Positions 1-9,493 of a stretch of 64,000 bases of DNA are shown here, in pieces. The position numbers were made by a program, and so were the translations under genes. The DNA is from Tachypleus tridentatus (taxonomy: Eukaryota > Arthropoda > Merostomata > Xiphosura > Limulidae). Position 1 is the stretch's first letter; each line of letters starts with the position of its first letter. The stretch spans positions 26,032,400 to 26,096,399 of the forward strand of contig NC_134828.1 of the NCBI RefSeq assembly GCF_004210375.1, given 5' to 3'. The notes under the pieces were generated by a model. That model saw only the letters and a program-made list of their open reading frames with translations, did not search any database and was not told the origin of the DNA.

Positions 1-1657
1 TTAATATACATACGTGAACAAATTATCACTAATTTAATCTGTTATTGAATAAAATAAGCAGCAAATTAACAGCCAAATTTGGAAACTTTCTAACACTGAA
101 GGAATAGTTCTTGAAAACAATAGCATTGCAGCATTTAAAAATGTTAAAATGTTTTACACCAGTTGTTACCACATTGTGAAGCAAAAGAAGTTATGAAGTA
201 AAATAGAATACAAGATACTAAAAAACATTCATATATTAGTTTCTAAAAGTTTCGTGAAAAACAATATGAAAGTCAAACCATCCAACATGAGGTATTAGGC
301 CTACAAAAGACAGGTAAAGAGGGACTTGGGTTAATATTTGACAATCAGGATATTTAAACAAAATAATGAAAGTACTGCTTTATTAAAACCTTTACTCACA
401 GATCACAACTTTGTGAAATTACAGATTAATAAACTGGGAAAGAAAAAACCATTAAAAGATAAAATAATACTTCAACTTACACACATCCAATATGAAGCAC
501 AGTGACAAAAGTACTGATAAAACACTGTTACACTTACCATGTAAACATTATCAAAATTAGCAGATATGATAAAAAGTAATTATAGCAACTAAAATTGCAT
601 TCAGAAACATAAACATAGGATAATTATAAATAAATTATGTGCCAAACAATAAACTGATAATATAATAGCTTAATATAATTAAAGGAAACAATTAGGAGGA
701 GACAACTTTTGCCAGGGTAAGGTAAATATGAAGAAAGTGGAGGATAAAAAGAAAGAGCTGAAAATGAAATGTTCATGGAATTATTTGAAAGTAAATCTTC
801 CATTTAAACTACAAGGGGACTTAGTGTTAAGTTGGAAGTTGGTGTTCAAAGTTTTCTCATTTTAATTTGCTCAGTAGCACATTTCTCATGACTGACAATA
901 ACATGTCAACATGTTTTGTCTGGTTTAATTCTATTGTAACATGGTCTACTCTACCTGATAAAGAGTGGAACACTTCTTATGACTGAGATTGACATGTTAA
1001 TTTTTTGTTGTCTAATTCCACTGTAATGCAGTCTACGTTGCCAGATGAAGAGCACCTACTCAAGATGTTGCATCATTAAAAAAAATTTCAGTTAGACATG
1101 TCAAGTTTTCCTTTACTTTCATTTATTCAAGTTTTTCTTATCATGTTTGCCAGAATAATGTGCATTCAAGACTCCAAATTAACAACCATTCTACCACATA
1201 AATGTGAAGCAGGGTATCAAGTGAGTTGAAACATTGGTCATTTTATATAAAGCACGTAATACTTGAATCAGTATAAGTCGAGACTCGAATGTACTTTAAA
1301 TGGCATCACAACTCTTTAATAACCTCCCCTCTCAGTTGAGCACTGACCCCAGACACATTCACTGTCTATTAAAGTGGCTCTTAAGTTGCTAAATTTGGGA
1401 ACCTTTGTTTTACACACAATCTAATATCCAAAAGCTGTTTAGTTCAGTTTTAAGAAATACATTGTCTCTTATCAAAATGCTGAAACTTTTATCACACTTA
1501 AATAGCACACTAAAACATTCACTCAAAGATCTAAATCAGAGGTAAATTAAAACATTCTTTTATTTCAGCATTTATATCTTATGATTAAAAACAATCTCCA
1601 AATAATTTGGAGCTAGTCAATAAAAAAAACAAAACTAATTAAATAAAACTGTCTTAC
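1..1657. other. Intron of ARMC7-like gene (partial), no exon recognised
   Basis: AT-rich sequence to the left of the ARMC7-like first exon. Because that gene is read on the minus strand, this stretch should be its first intron. I looked on the minus strand for the next armadillo exon and did not find one, so the following exons are probably outside the window. The only structure seen is a diverged two-copy repeat at 873-1051. Confidence 0.5.
873..1051. repeat. Diverged two-copy direct repeat, about 90 bp
   Basis: Two adjacent segments align by eye: both contain a TTCT..ATGACTGA block, then GACATGT/ACATGTC, TTTTGT, TCTAATTC/TTTAATTCT, TGTAA and a GTCTAC block. The copies are clearly diverged, so this is an old tandem duplication with no visible coding role. 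Confidence 0.5.
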
Positions 1658-1751
1658 CTTCAGAATTTGTGTCTTGAAATTCAGTAACAAGTTGTTGCAG
1701 GTAAGAAAATCGTTCTCTCGGACAATACTGTCTGTTTCTGCTCCTGTTCAT
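1658..1751 (-). CDS. ARMC7: ARMC7-like protein, first coding exon (partial gene)
   Basis: Read on the minus strand, an ATG at 1751-1749 opens a 94-nt exon ending at a consensus donor GTAAGAC (1657-1651), in phase 1. The 31 encoded residues contain RFSYLQQLVTEFQDTNSE. This matches the conserved N-terminal start of armadillo repeat-containing protein 7, where a YLQ.LVTEFQ(E/D)T block precedes the first armadillo repeat. ARMC7 is a small (about 200-residue) armadillo protein linked in animals to splicing complexes; that role is family knowledge and is not visible here. The remaining exons would lie at lower coordinates, outside the window. The call rests on one short exon, but the start codon, donor and motif agree. 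Confidence 0.6.
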
Positions 1752-3537
1752 AACCACTGCACCACTTTGTAGTTCAAAAAAGCTTAACAAACAAACAAAT
1801 CTGATAATTTTATAAAAAATATTTTAAATCATAGAAACTTAAGCTGCATTAACATTTGCTTTTCTTTTTTAAGGTTCAATTTACACACACCAAGAAGTCT
1901 TCTGAGTTTACTGAAACCAAAACTAAACGAGTCTAGTTTTGTTCACAAGACGTCTTTTACTGTTAGTTTATGACGCTTTGTGGAAATATTATTCTTATCT
2001 TTAAAAAAATGTTTTATGCAAAATAATCAAGTAGAAGGCCACAGTTATGGAAACTACTTAAATCACTTTTACGTTTAATTTGAATATTCAGTTACCCCTA
2101 GAACCACTCCACATGTATAAAATCAAGCTCATTTGAACCACTTCCCACAATTGTTTTATTGTTCTTATCCTAAATAAAATCTGAAAAAATTTCTTCAAAG
2201 CAGTCACCTAAAGATTATGTCACTTCTACTTTGCTTTGTTAAATAATGTAATATTCTACAACAGTACACAAAACCATCAGTTTGTGTTTGTAGGTTATAC
2301 TCTATTGTTTGTTTTTCAATATTTTTATTAACAATATTTGTAAGAATTTTTAATATACTTAATTGTATTTTTTATTACTACACTTTAATAATGAACCTTG
2401 CAAGATAATATTAAGTGTAGATTAAAACATATCATTAACAAGGGTACCCAACTGATAAAACACTGCATTCTAATTATTATGCTAACATAAAAAAATATAT
2501 TTAATTTGCTGTAGTCATTACTAAGTTGACTTTTAGTTTTGCAAAATGAGAAATGTCATTAGTTTTACGCATCTCTTACTATAACTTGTATTACTCTTCC
2601 TTGAAGGAAAATACTTTTATAAAATGGAACTTGGAACATTCTAGAAACTTCTTGCAACAAGTATTTTTATACTAGTTCTAAGGATAATTTTAATTCTTCA
2701 AAATACAGGACACACTTCAATATGTCATTTAGGGTAATTTTTGTTTGACAAAAATCTTAAACTACGTTTGATATAAAACCTTTACATTCACATCACAAAT
2801 TTCTGATGCATTATTTAGAAACTTGTTTTCAAAACATCTTTATTTCAAAAAAATGTTGTATCACACTTCTAATTTACATTAAATAGTTCAAGTTTATAGT
2901 GAAGTTGGCAAGATGAAAAAGAACCTGTAGCTTTCACTGTTCTCCATAAAAAAAGAGAAAAAAAGGTACTTCTGGAATATTTCTAAGCTAATGTAAAAAC
3001 TGTTTTAGGTTAAGCCATGTTTTCCTTGTTGTGACTACAAACTAATTCTTTGTACAAAAGTTTTACTCCAGACAACAAGTATTTACAAAAATTTTTGGAG
3101 AAACGTGGGTTTTAATGAAGGACTTTTTATTGTACATTTTTTGAGCATACACTGTTTCAAGTGGAACAATACTTGAAGAACATGATGAATATTAAAAACA
3201 TCGTACAGTATAAAGTGCAACAACAAATAAATGAACTTATGATATATTTCATAAACAATGGTTATGATCACTCAAACCATAAAGTCAAAACTAGATTCAT
3301 TAAAGTAGTAACTAAAATGTTTTAATATAAATATTCAGTTCAATTCTGCAAGCAAGTTTAAATGCTTCATAAGATTTCCAAATAAAAACAATCAAGCAAA
3401 ACAGGTCTATTTCATCAGTTCGTGTATTAACGTCTTCCGAATTCTGTTAATTTTTTTAAAAATAGTTTCACAGTTTAAAAACACAGTGATCATTTGTGAT
3501 AACATTGCACATTAAATGCTGATAAATTTATAAACAG
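1752..3537. other. Intergenic region between ORC5 and ARMC7-like gene
   Basis: AT-rich sequence between the ORC5 3' end and the start of the ARMC7-like exon, both on the minus strand. It should contain the ARMC7 promoter and 5'UTR just above 1751. Short open frames here (for example 3083-3271 minus) have no recognisable content and are not called. No repeat family was recognised. Confidence 0.4.
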
Positions 3538-3543
3538 TTTATT
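3538..3543 (-). terminator. Possible ORC5 poly(A) signal
   Basis: TTTATT on the plus strand reads AATAAA on the minus strand, about 210 bases past the ORC5 stop codon. It is the first canonical hexamer I see downstream. In such AT-rich DNA the motif is common, so this is only a candidate. Confidence 0.35.
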
Positions 3544-3756
3544 TACTATCAGAGTTAATTAATGGTTGATTATCTAATGGAACAAATCATGTTCCACATT
3601 ACATGCATCTCTTAACTGAACTACTGACTTTCAAACAGACATTACAAATGACTTGATTATTCAATTTCCAAAGTAAAATTTATATAATAAATGAAACTCT
3701 TAAAATGGTTTATAATTCAATAAAGACTTGATGATGCATTATACAAATTTTACACT

Positions 3757-5109
3757 TCATATAAAATCATTGAGGTAACTTAGAATGTCGAACTTAACAG
3801 TTTGGGACACATTTCTGATAAAGTCTAAACCAACTAAACACTTGTATTTAGGTGTATTCAATTCTTCACCATTAGAAGTTGTAGCTAAAAGTCGTAAAGT
3901 CACGAGAGTTGTGATCTGAGAAAACACCATGGATGTCGGAGGAACCTGCTCGTCTACAATCGAGTAAAAGATAGCCATCATTCGATCCAAAGGAAAAGGT
4001 TTGGGCCCTAAAATATGACTCTTAGGCTGATCTTTCCTTAAGTTTACATTTTTTTTCTTTACCTTTCCTTGATTTTTAACAAAGAATTTCTTATCTGTTC
4101 GTGGAGGATTATATGAAGCAAGGTAAGATGCAATTAACAAGAATTTTGAATAAAATGGTAATTCAACAGCCGCTCTACGGAATGACTGGGTTAAATCACC
4201 AACTTTTTTGGCAGGGCCTATAGCACCTTTTGTGTCATAGTTTCCCCACTGAAAACTTGATATTTCACAAAGATAAACAGTATTAAGTGCCTCTTTCAGG
4301 CGAGGTTCAATATTCTTCCACAACTTATGCTGATCAGTCTCACTGACAGTTCCACTCTTGATTGGCTCACAGTATTTTGGAAAATTTAACAATGCTAAGT
4401 ACTTTAATTCCCTTAAATTTCGAGTTACCAAGTAAAAAACACTGAGAACCACTCGAAGATAGGCAGTATAAAATTCTTCACTGTAACCTGGTGGGCAGTC
4501 CAAGCTCAGGATCTCAAGGACTTCCTCTCTGTTATATTGTGGAAAATGAAGTTGAAGTGGTTCACACAATCCTATCCCACAACGAAACTTCTCCCAAATT
4601 ATCTCGGATATCAATATTACTGATAAGTCCAATTCTGATAATTCCTGAAGCCTCATTAGGGCTGCTAATAGAGTTGGTTCAAAGTTTCGAAGTTTCTCGG
4701 CATTGTCAAGAATAATATACATTTTTTTTAAGTTCATGGCTTGAGCTTCCTGCTTAAACAGTTGTATGAAATCGCACATATTATCACAACGTAACGTTGT
4801 AACTGAATAAGTGGAGTTGAATAACTGATTTAGAATTCCTTCATACAACAGACGTTGCGAGTATATTTCCACACAATTGATCCACGCATATGGTATCTGA
4901 AACTCTTCCATAATTTTAGACAATAAATAGGTTTTTCCTGTCGCTTCATGCCCATACACAAATATACAATCACAAGGAGCTTCATTTTCTTCTCCGAGCA
5001 GTCCTAACAAAACTTGCATTTGCTTCTTTCTGGCACGAACACTTTGCTGGATTTTCTGAATTTCTTCATTTCTAAGTGAACACTGATTTCCTACTTCCAC
5101 GTGATCCAT
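3757..5109 (-). CDS. ORC5: Origin recognition complex subunit 5
   Basis: Complete 450-residue protein, close to the usual 435-460 residues of animal ORC5. ORC5 is an AAA+ subunit of the six-part origin recognition complex that binds replication origins and loads the MCM helicase in the nucleus. The Walker A motif GHEATGKT is at residues 53-60 and the Walker B region YIILDNAE at 131-138. Family blocks are recognisable along the whole length: SEIIWEKFR, LNFPKYCEP, LWKNIEP, SKFLLIASYLASYNPPRTD (about 330-350), GPKPFPLDRMMAIFYSIVD and the C-terminal KYKC..LDFIR...KFDI.SYL. The start is chosen because the N-terminus aligns with known ORC5 from the first residues. The coding region is one uninterrupted exon, whereas vertebrate ORC5 has many introns. 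A small 5'UTR intron is likely just upstream. No frameshift or stop is seen, so the gene looks functional. Confidence 0.95.
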   Translation of the reverse strand: MDHVEVGNQCSLRNEEIQKIQQSVRARKKQMQVLLGLLGEENEAPCDCIFVYGHEATGKTYLLSKIMEEFQIPYAWINCVEIYSQRLLYEGILNQLFNSTYSVTTLRCDNMCDFIQLFKQEAQAMNLKKMYIILDNAEKLRNFEPTLLAALMRLQELSELDLSVILISEIIWEKFRCGIGLCEPLQLHFPQYNREEVLEILSLDCPPGYSEEFYTAYLRVVLSVFYLVTRNLRELKYLALLNFPKYCEPIKSGTVSETDQHKLWKNIEPRLKEALNTVYLCEISSFQWGNYDTKGAIGPAKKVGDLTQSFRRAAVELPFYSKFLLIASYLASYNPPRTDKKFFVKNQGKVKKKNVNLRKDQPKSHILGPKPFPLDRMMAIFYSIVDEQVPPTSMVFSQITTLVTLRLLATTSNGEELNTPKYKCLVGLDFIRNVSQTVKFDILSYLNDFI

Positions 5110-5119
5110 ATTTTCTGTT

Positions 5120-5226
5120 CTAATATGTCAACTATAAATAGCTTAGTTTCAGCTACGTCTGCTCTTACATATGATGTATGAAACAAGAATATTTCTTATG
5201 TACAAAATGAAAGAGCCCCAACTTAC
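5120..5226 (-). other. Probable 5'UTR intron of ORC5
   Basis: On the minus strand a near-perfect donor CAA|GTAAGT begins at 5226. An acceptor ATATTAG ends at 5120, only 10 bases before the ORC5 ATG at 5109. The resulting 107-bp intron would leave a non-coding exon 1 above 5227. The donor is strong, but the acceptor has a poor pyrimidine tract. If real, it argues that ORC5 is an ordinary transcribed gene and not a dead processed copy. Confidence 0.45.
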
Positions 5227-5309
5227 TTGAAGTGTCGAATGTAGTTGATAATTTCTCCAAATTGTAGACGCAAGTTTTCAGTTCTTTATGTCAAACACGT
5301 TTGTACAAT

Positions 5310-6400
5310 GTTTATTCGTACAAATTTTAAATGAAATTAATTACTTTTACCTATTAAATTTATAGTGTGATAAAAACTATCAATAATAATACTACAAAAA
5401 TAAATATGAACAGACTTCAACCACGCAACCCTTTTAACAAATGCTCGAACTATACATGTATACCAATTAATTGGCGCACATAGCCAGCGCCAAAGTTTAG
5501 CGCTATTTGCACCTATTTTGACGTAGAAAATTACCTTATTTATGTATTATTTTACATTATTCAAAACGTTTTCTTACAAAGTTTTTTATTACTAATAATC
5601 TAGGATAATTTTATTTCTGTTCGTAATAATATAAGGTGAAAATATTTGGTGAAACTAATAACATGAAAATATATTTTTAAAAAAGGCACTTCAGATTCTT
5701 TAAACCCTTACCAATAAAAATGACAAACCTATCTATGGTATACACAATTCAAATTACGATACTTTACACATCAAGCTGCTCATTTAACTAAAAAACAAGT
5801 TTATGGAATAAGTGTTTGCATATGGGCTGCCGATGCTTATGATTACAAATATCCAAAAAGATATTCTGAAGTGATCAACAACCACAAAAAACACAGTAAA
5901 TGGAACAAACTGTCAGAAGTCTTGATACTGAAGAGGACATAGGAATATGTCTAAATTATTTTCTTCAGTGTCAAGTTTACCGATTTTGTTTGTTTGTTTC
6001 GTTTACGAACTACGATACACGACATTCTTTTATTTTATGAAGATATTTTAAACTTTCATCCCATTACTTGAAAAAACTACTAATATGGAGGTTGTATATT
6101 AACAACTTTCAATTAATTTTGAACGCTTTATCTGCGCTAAAGACGGGACAAAACCAAGACCATTTTGTATTCTGCTATTGTAATTTTAAATATGGCAGGA
6201 TTATTATCGTAGTAAGTACTGCGCACAAGACTCCAAACGATGTCTCATCAGAATCTGACATAACATTACAAACTTCTACGTTCTTCTCAAAATTACATAA
6301 CTTTATATTTCTCAGATTCTGACTATTTTTTTTACATTTTGGCTCAGATAACAAAATTGTCTATTGGTCTATCTGGGCTGTCCCATTCTCTAAACTAAAC
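5310..6400. other. Intergenic region upstream of ORC5
   Basis: No gene recognised. A short stretch near 5470-5505 has several CpG/GCGC steps in otherwise AT-rich DNA and may be part of the ORC5 promoter. The open frame at 6068-6322 (plus) has no recognisable features and is not called. Confidence 0.35.
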
Positions 6401-6561
6401 TAAAACTGTTAAAAAAATAAAATAAAATAACCTTCAAAGTCAGTCTCTATAATTTATATTGTTATCAGGCTTTCCTTTGAATTCGCTTAAATTTACTGCC
6501 TTCACAAAATCTCAAGGCAACTCTTCCAAAAATCAACCACCCTGTTAGAAAAATACAGCTG

Positions 6562-6831
6562 TTTGTTTTGGAATTTCGCACAAAGCTACACGAGGGCTAT
6601 CTGTGCTAGCCGTCCCTAATTTAGCAGTGTAAGACTAGAGGGAAGGAAGCTAGTCATCATCACCCACCACCAACTCTTGGGCTACTCTTTTACCAACGAA
6701 TAGTGGGATTAACTGTCACATTATACATCCCCACGGCTGGGAGGACGAGCATGCTTAGCGCGATGCGGGCGCGAACACGCGACCCTCGGATTGCGAGTCG
6801 CACGCCTTACGCGCTTTGCCACGCCAGGCCC
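6562..6831 (-). mobile_element. tRNA-derived SINE, minus orientation, with 12-bp TSD
   Basis: The body is shared with the copies at 8164 and 18761: it starts (on this strand) with a TTTGTTTTGGAATTTCGC tail region, then GCTACACGAGGGCTATCTG, and ends in a tRNA-like head with GGGCGCGAACACGCGACCCTCGG and GCCAGGCC. It is flanked by the direct repeat AAAATACAGCTG at 6550-6561 and 6832-6843, a clean target-site duplication. It sits inside the CR1-like LINE, so it inserted after that element. Confidence 0.85.
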
Positions 6832-8163
6832 AAAATACAGCTGTCTTAGCTGAAGATAATTCCCACCATGTGAACATTTATATTTGTGTTCCCTATTCCA
6901 CCATTTAAGTAGAAAAAATGTGATGCATGAACACTATAAATTCACTTAACAATCTTAAACATATAATTAGATCGCTCTCAACCTTTTTTTTTCTCAAGAG
7001 AAAACTATTTCATAGATCTTACCCCTCCTCGTATGACAACCCACCTCACCCAAGATACCATTTTGGTAATCTCCTCTGAACCTTTTCTAAACATTCAATG
7101 TCCTTCTTATGGTAAGAAGTCCAAAACTGAACACAATATTCCAAATTTGGCCTAACCAGTGATCTGTAAAATTACATTTCAACTTGTATTCAATATCTCT
7201 GTAGATACAAATTAAGCTTCTGTTTGTCCTACATCTAGCAAAAGCACACTGGTAGATGGCTTTAGAGACTGATTAATCATTATACCAAAATTCTAACCTT
7301 TCATGACATTATTAAGGTTATTTTCATTCAAATTATAATCCAAATTATGATAAAGCCACTTGTATAATCTTGGATTTTTTATAATTAAAACCCATATGCC
7401 TTTTATTTGTTCAACTCACTAAATGATCAAAATCCTTTTATACATCAGCAGCAGCATCTTCACAGCTAGCAACACCTTAATATACTCTGTCAATTTGAGT
7501 AATTTATTGACTATTCTTTCATCTATATCGTTGTTCTCTGAAGTATCCCACTTGTAACATTAACCCAGTTTGACCGAACTCCATTTGTAACACCCTCTGC
7601 TTTCTTCCATCCATCCACTCTTCTATCTAGTTAACTAACGTATCCTCCACATCTATAAGTAACTTCTATACATGCCTTTCATGTGGCACCTTGTCAAATG
7701 CTTTCTAAAAATCTAGATACACCAAACCTACACCCTTACCATCATGCACATAAGTATAAACCTTTTCAAAAATGTAAAAAAAAAAAATTATAACACAAGA
7801 TTTTCTCGCAGTGAAACCATGTTGACTATCCAATGCAAATCTAAACTTTGTTAAATCACTTTGCAAAACATCTTTTAATAGACTTTAAAAAAATTTTCCC
7901 CACAACTGATGTAAAATAAAATGCGCTATAATTACTGGGACATTTGTTATCACTTCCCTTGAAAATATGAGTAACATTAGTTAACTTTCAATCCTCTGAC
8001 ACCAACCCACTATTTGAAGACGTACAAAAATAGTAGCAAGTGGCTCTAATCCTTAAAAATCCTTCAAAACCTTTCAGGAAACATTAACTGGCTCGGAAAT
8101 CTTATCGTTCTTTAAATTTCACAATTTTTTCTTCACAAGCTCAGAAATAATGTGACCATCTTC

Positions 8164-8450
8164 GGCCTGGCATGGTCCAGCGCGTAAGGCGTGCGACTCG
8201 TAATCCGAGGGTCGCGGGTTCGCGCCCGCGTCGCGCTAAACATGCTCGCCCTCCCAGCCGTGGGGGTGTATAATGTTACGGTCAATCCCACTATTCGTTG
8301 GTAAAAGAGTAGCCCAAGAGTTGGCGGTGGGTGGTGATGACTAGCTGCCTTCCCTCTGGTCTTACACTGCTAAATTAGGGACGGCTAGCACAGATAGCCC
8401 TCGAGTAGCTTTGTGCGAAATTCCAAAACAAACAAACAAACAAACAAAAC
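8164..8450 (+). mobile_element. tRNA-derived SINE, plus orientation, with 12-bp TSD
   Basis: Near-complete copy. A tRNA-like head (GGCCTGGCATGG, then GGGTTCGCGCCCGCG as the B-box region) is followed by the shared body (ACTATTCGTTGGTAAAAGAG, CTAAATTAGGGACGGC) and an (AAAC)n tail at 8427-8450. The direct repeat GTGACCATCTTC at 8152-8163 and 8451-8462 is the target-site duplication. The flanking sequence is the decayed LINE, which continues across the insertion. Confidence 0.9.
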
Positions 8451-8619
8451 GTGACCATCTTCTTCAATCTTGTTTCCATCTATCAAATGTTTGAGATGAG
8501 GAATATTAGTTAATCATTCATTTGTAAAAAAACTGAAGAAAAAGCGGAATTTAATAACCAGATCTATCTCATAATCATCACATACATGTCTTCCTTTATT
8601 ATCCCTCAAATGTAAAATA

Positions 8620-9426
8620 CTAATGTTTATACAATGTATAATAAATTATACTCATGCTTCACCAGCTTGAAAAACGTACATACCATAAAATTCGACAACG
8701 TTTAGTATTATTTTAATGTGACACGAGCCTTAAGGCGAGTGTGTCAATATTCGATTAATTGATGATAGCTGTATTCTAACTTAGATTTGTGATTTTGTAA
8801 GTTATCGTAATCTTTCAAAACAGGATGTTACGGCGAAATACCGAACCACTTATCATAATTTTAAAAAATATATTACATCACTTAATTAATATTAGCATAC
8901 ATTCTCCCACAGTATATCACTAGCTGTTGGTTAATATGTGCTACAGCTGCACAACATTATAGTTTATCGATTTTCATTCTGCCGCCCTCCAGCATAGCCC
9001 CATATCTTTTAGAAACCGGGTTTCGATACTCGCGTTGGGTAAAGCACAGCGAGCCCTTTAAGTAGCTTTGTGCTTAATAACAAACAACAATTTTATTTCA
9101 CCGTGTTTCACAATAGGCTCATGGATATTTTTTTTTGTGTGTGTCTACAATGGTATTATAGGAAATATAATTCATTTGAAAATTTAATAAAAGATTCTTT
9201 TTACAGAATATACAACCACATTTGAAATTTTGCATATGAAATTGATATTGGATTTTTGTTTTGATGGTAGTTCAAAGATTTTTTTTGCTCTCACCAAGTG
9301 GCATATATGAGAATTAAAATTGAATACTAAATTAACTTGGGTTGTAAGAAGTTGTGAAATGTGATTGATTCTTAAATCATCAATAAATGTTTATAAAATA
9401 ATACGAATGAAGCATAAAAGTAAAAA
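8620..9426. other. Intergenic region upstream of the Isy1-like gene, with SINE fragment
   Basis: AT-rich DNA before the ATG at 9427. Positions about 8996-9090 resemble the 3' half of a second tRNA-like SINE family (AGAAACCGGGTTTCGATAC, then AGCTTTGTGCTTAATAACAAAC). The promoter and 5'UTR of the plus-strand gene must lie here, but no core promoter element stands out. Confidence 0.4.
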
Positions 9427-9493
9427 ATGGCTAGAAATGAGGAAAAACATTTTGCCAGGCTTAATCGTTTACTTTTAGAACGTGAAAATGAAG
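9427..9493 (+). CDS. Isy1-like gene exon 1 (start exon)
   Basis: The ATG at 9427 follows an AAAAA run (A at -3) and opens MARNEEK. The exon ends ...GAAG before donor GTGAATT, in phase 1. The G joins AA of exon 2 to make Glu. The start is preferred because MARNEEK-type starts are conserved in this kind of protein. Confidence 0.7.

Larger units (their letters stand above)
6400..8620 (-). mobile_element. Decayed CR1-like non-LTR retrotransposon (RT part)
   Basis: Read on the minus strand in several broken frames, this stretch shows the reverse-transcriptase core of a CR1-type LINE. From high to low coordinates: a DNKGRHV.DD region with F..FFTNE near 8590-8510, IEEDG and ISEPVNVS near 8460-8090, SQHGFTARKSC near 7830, VYLDF.KAFDKVPHER near 7720-7680, IEEWMDGRKQRV near 7620-7590, then IYRDIEYKLK near 7200-7180 and an FSNRVVDFWKS tail near 6550-6510. 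Many stops and frameshifts make it a pseudogene, consistent with 5'-truncated insertion followed by decay. It is interrupted by two SINEs (6562-6831 and 8164-8450). CR1 as opposed to a related clade (Rex1, L2) is a judgement by eye. Confidence 0.7.

Noticed and set aside
4491-4715. Plus-strand open frame inside ORC5
   Set aside because: It lies antisense within a clearly conserved coding region and has no features of its own.
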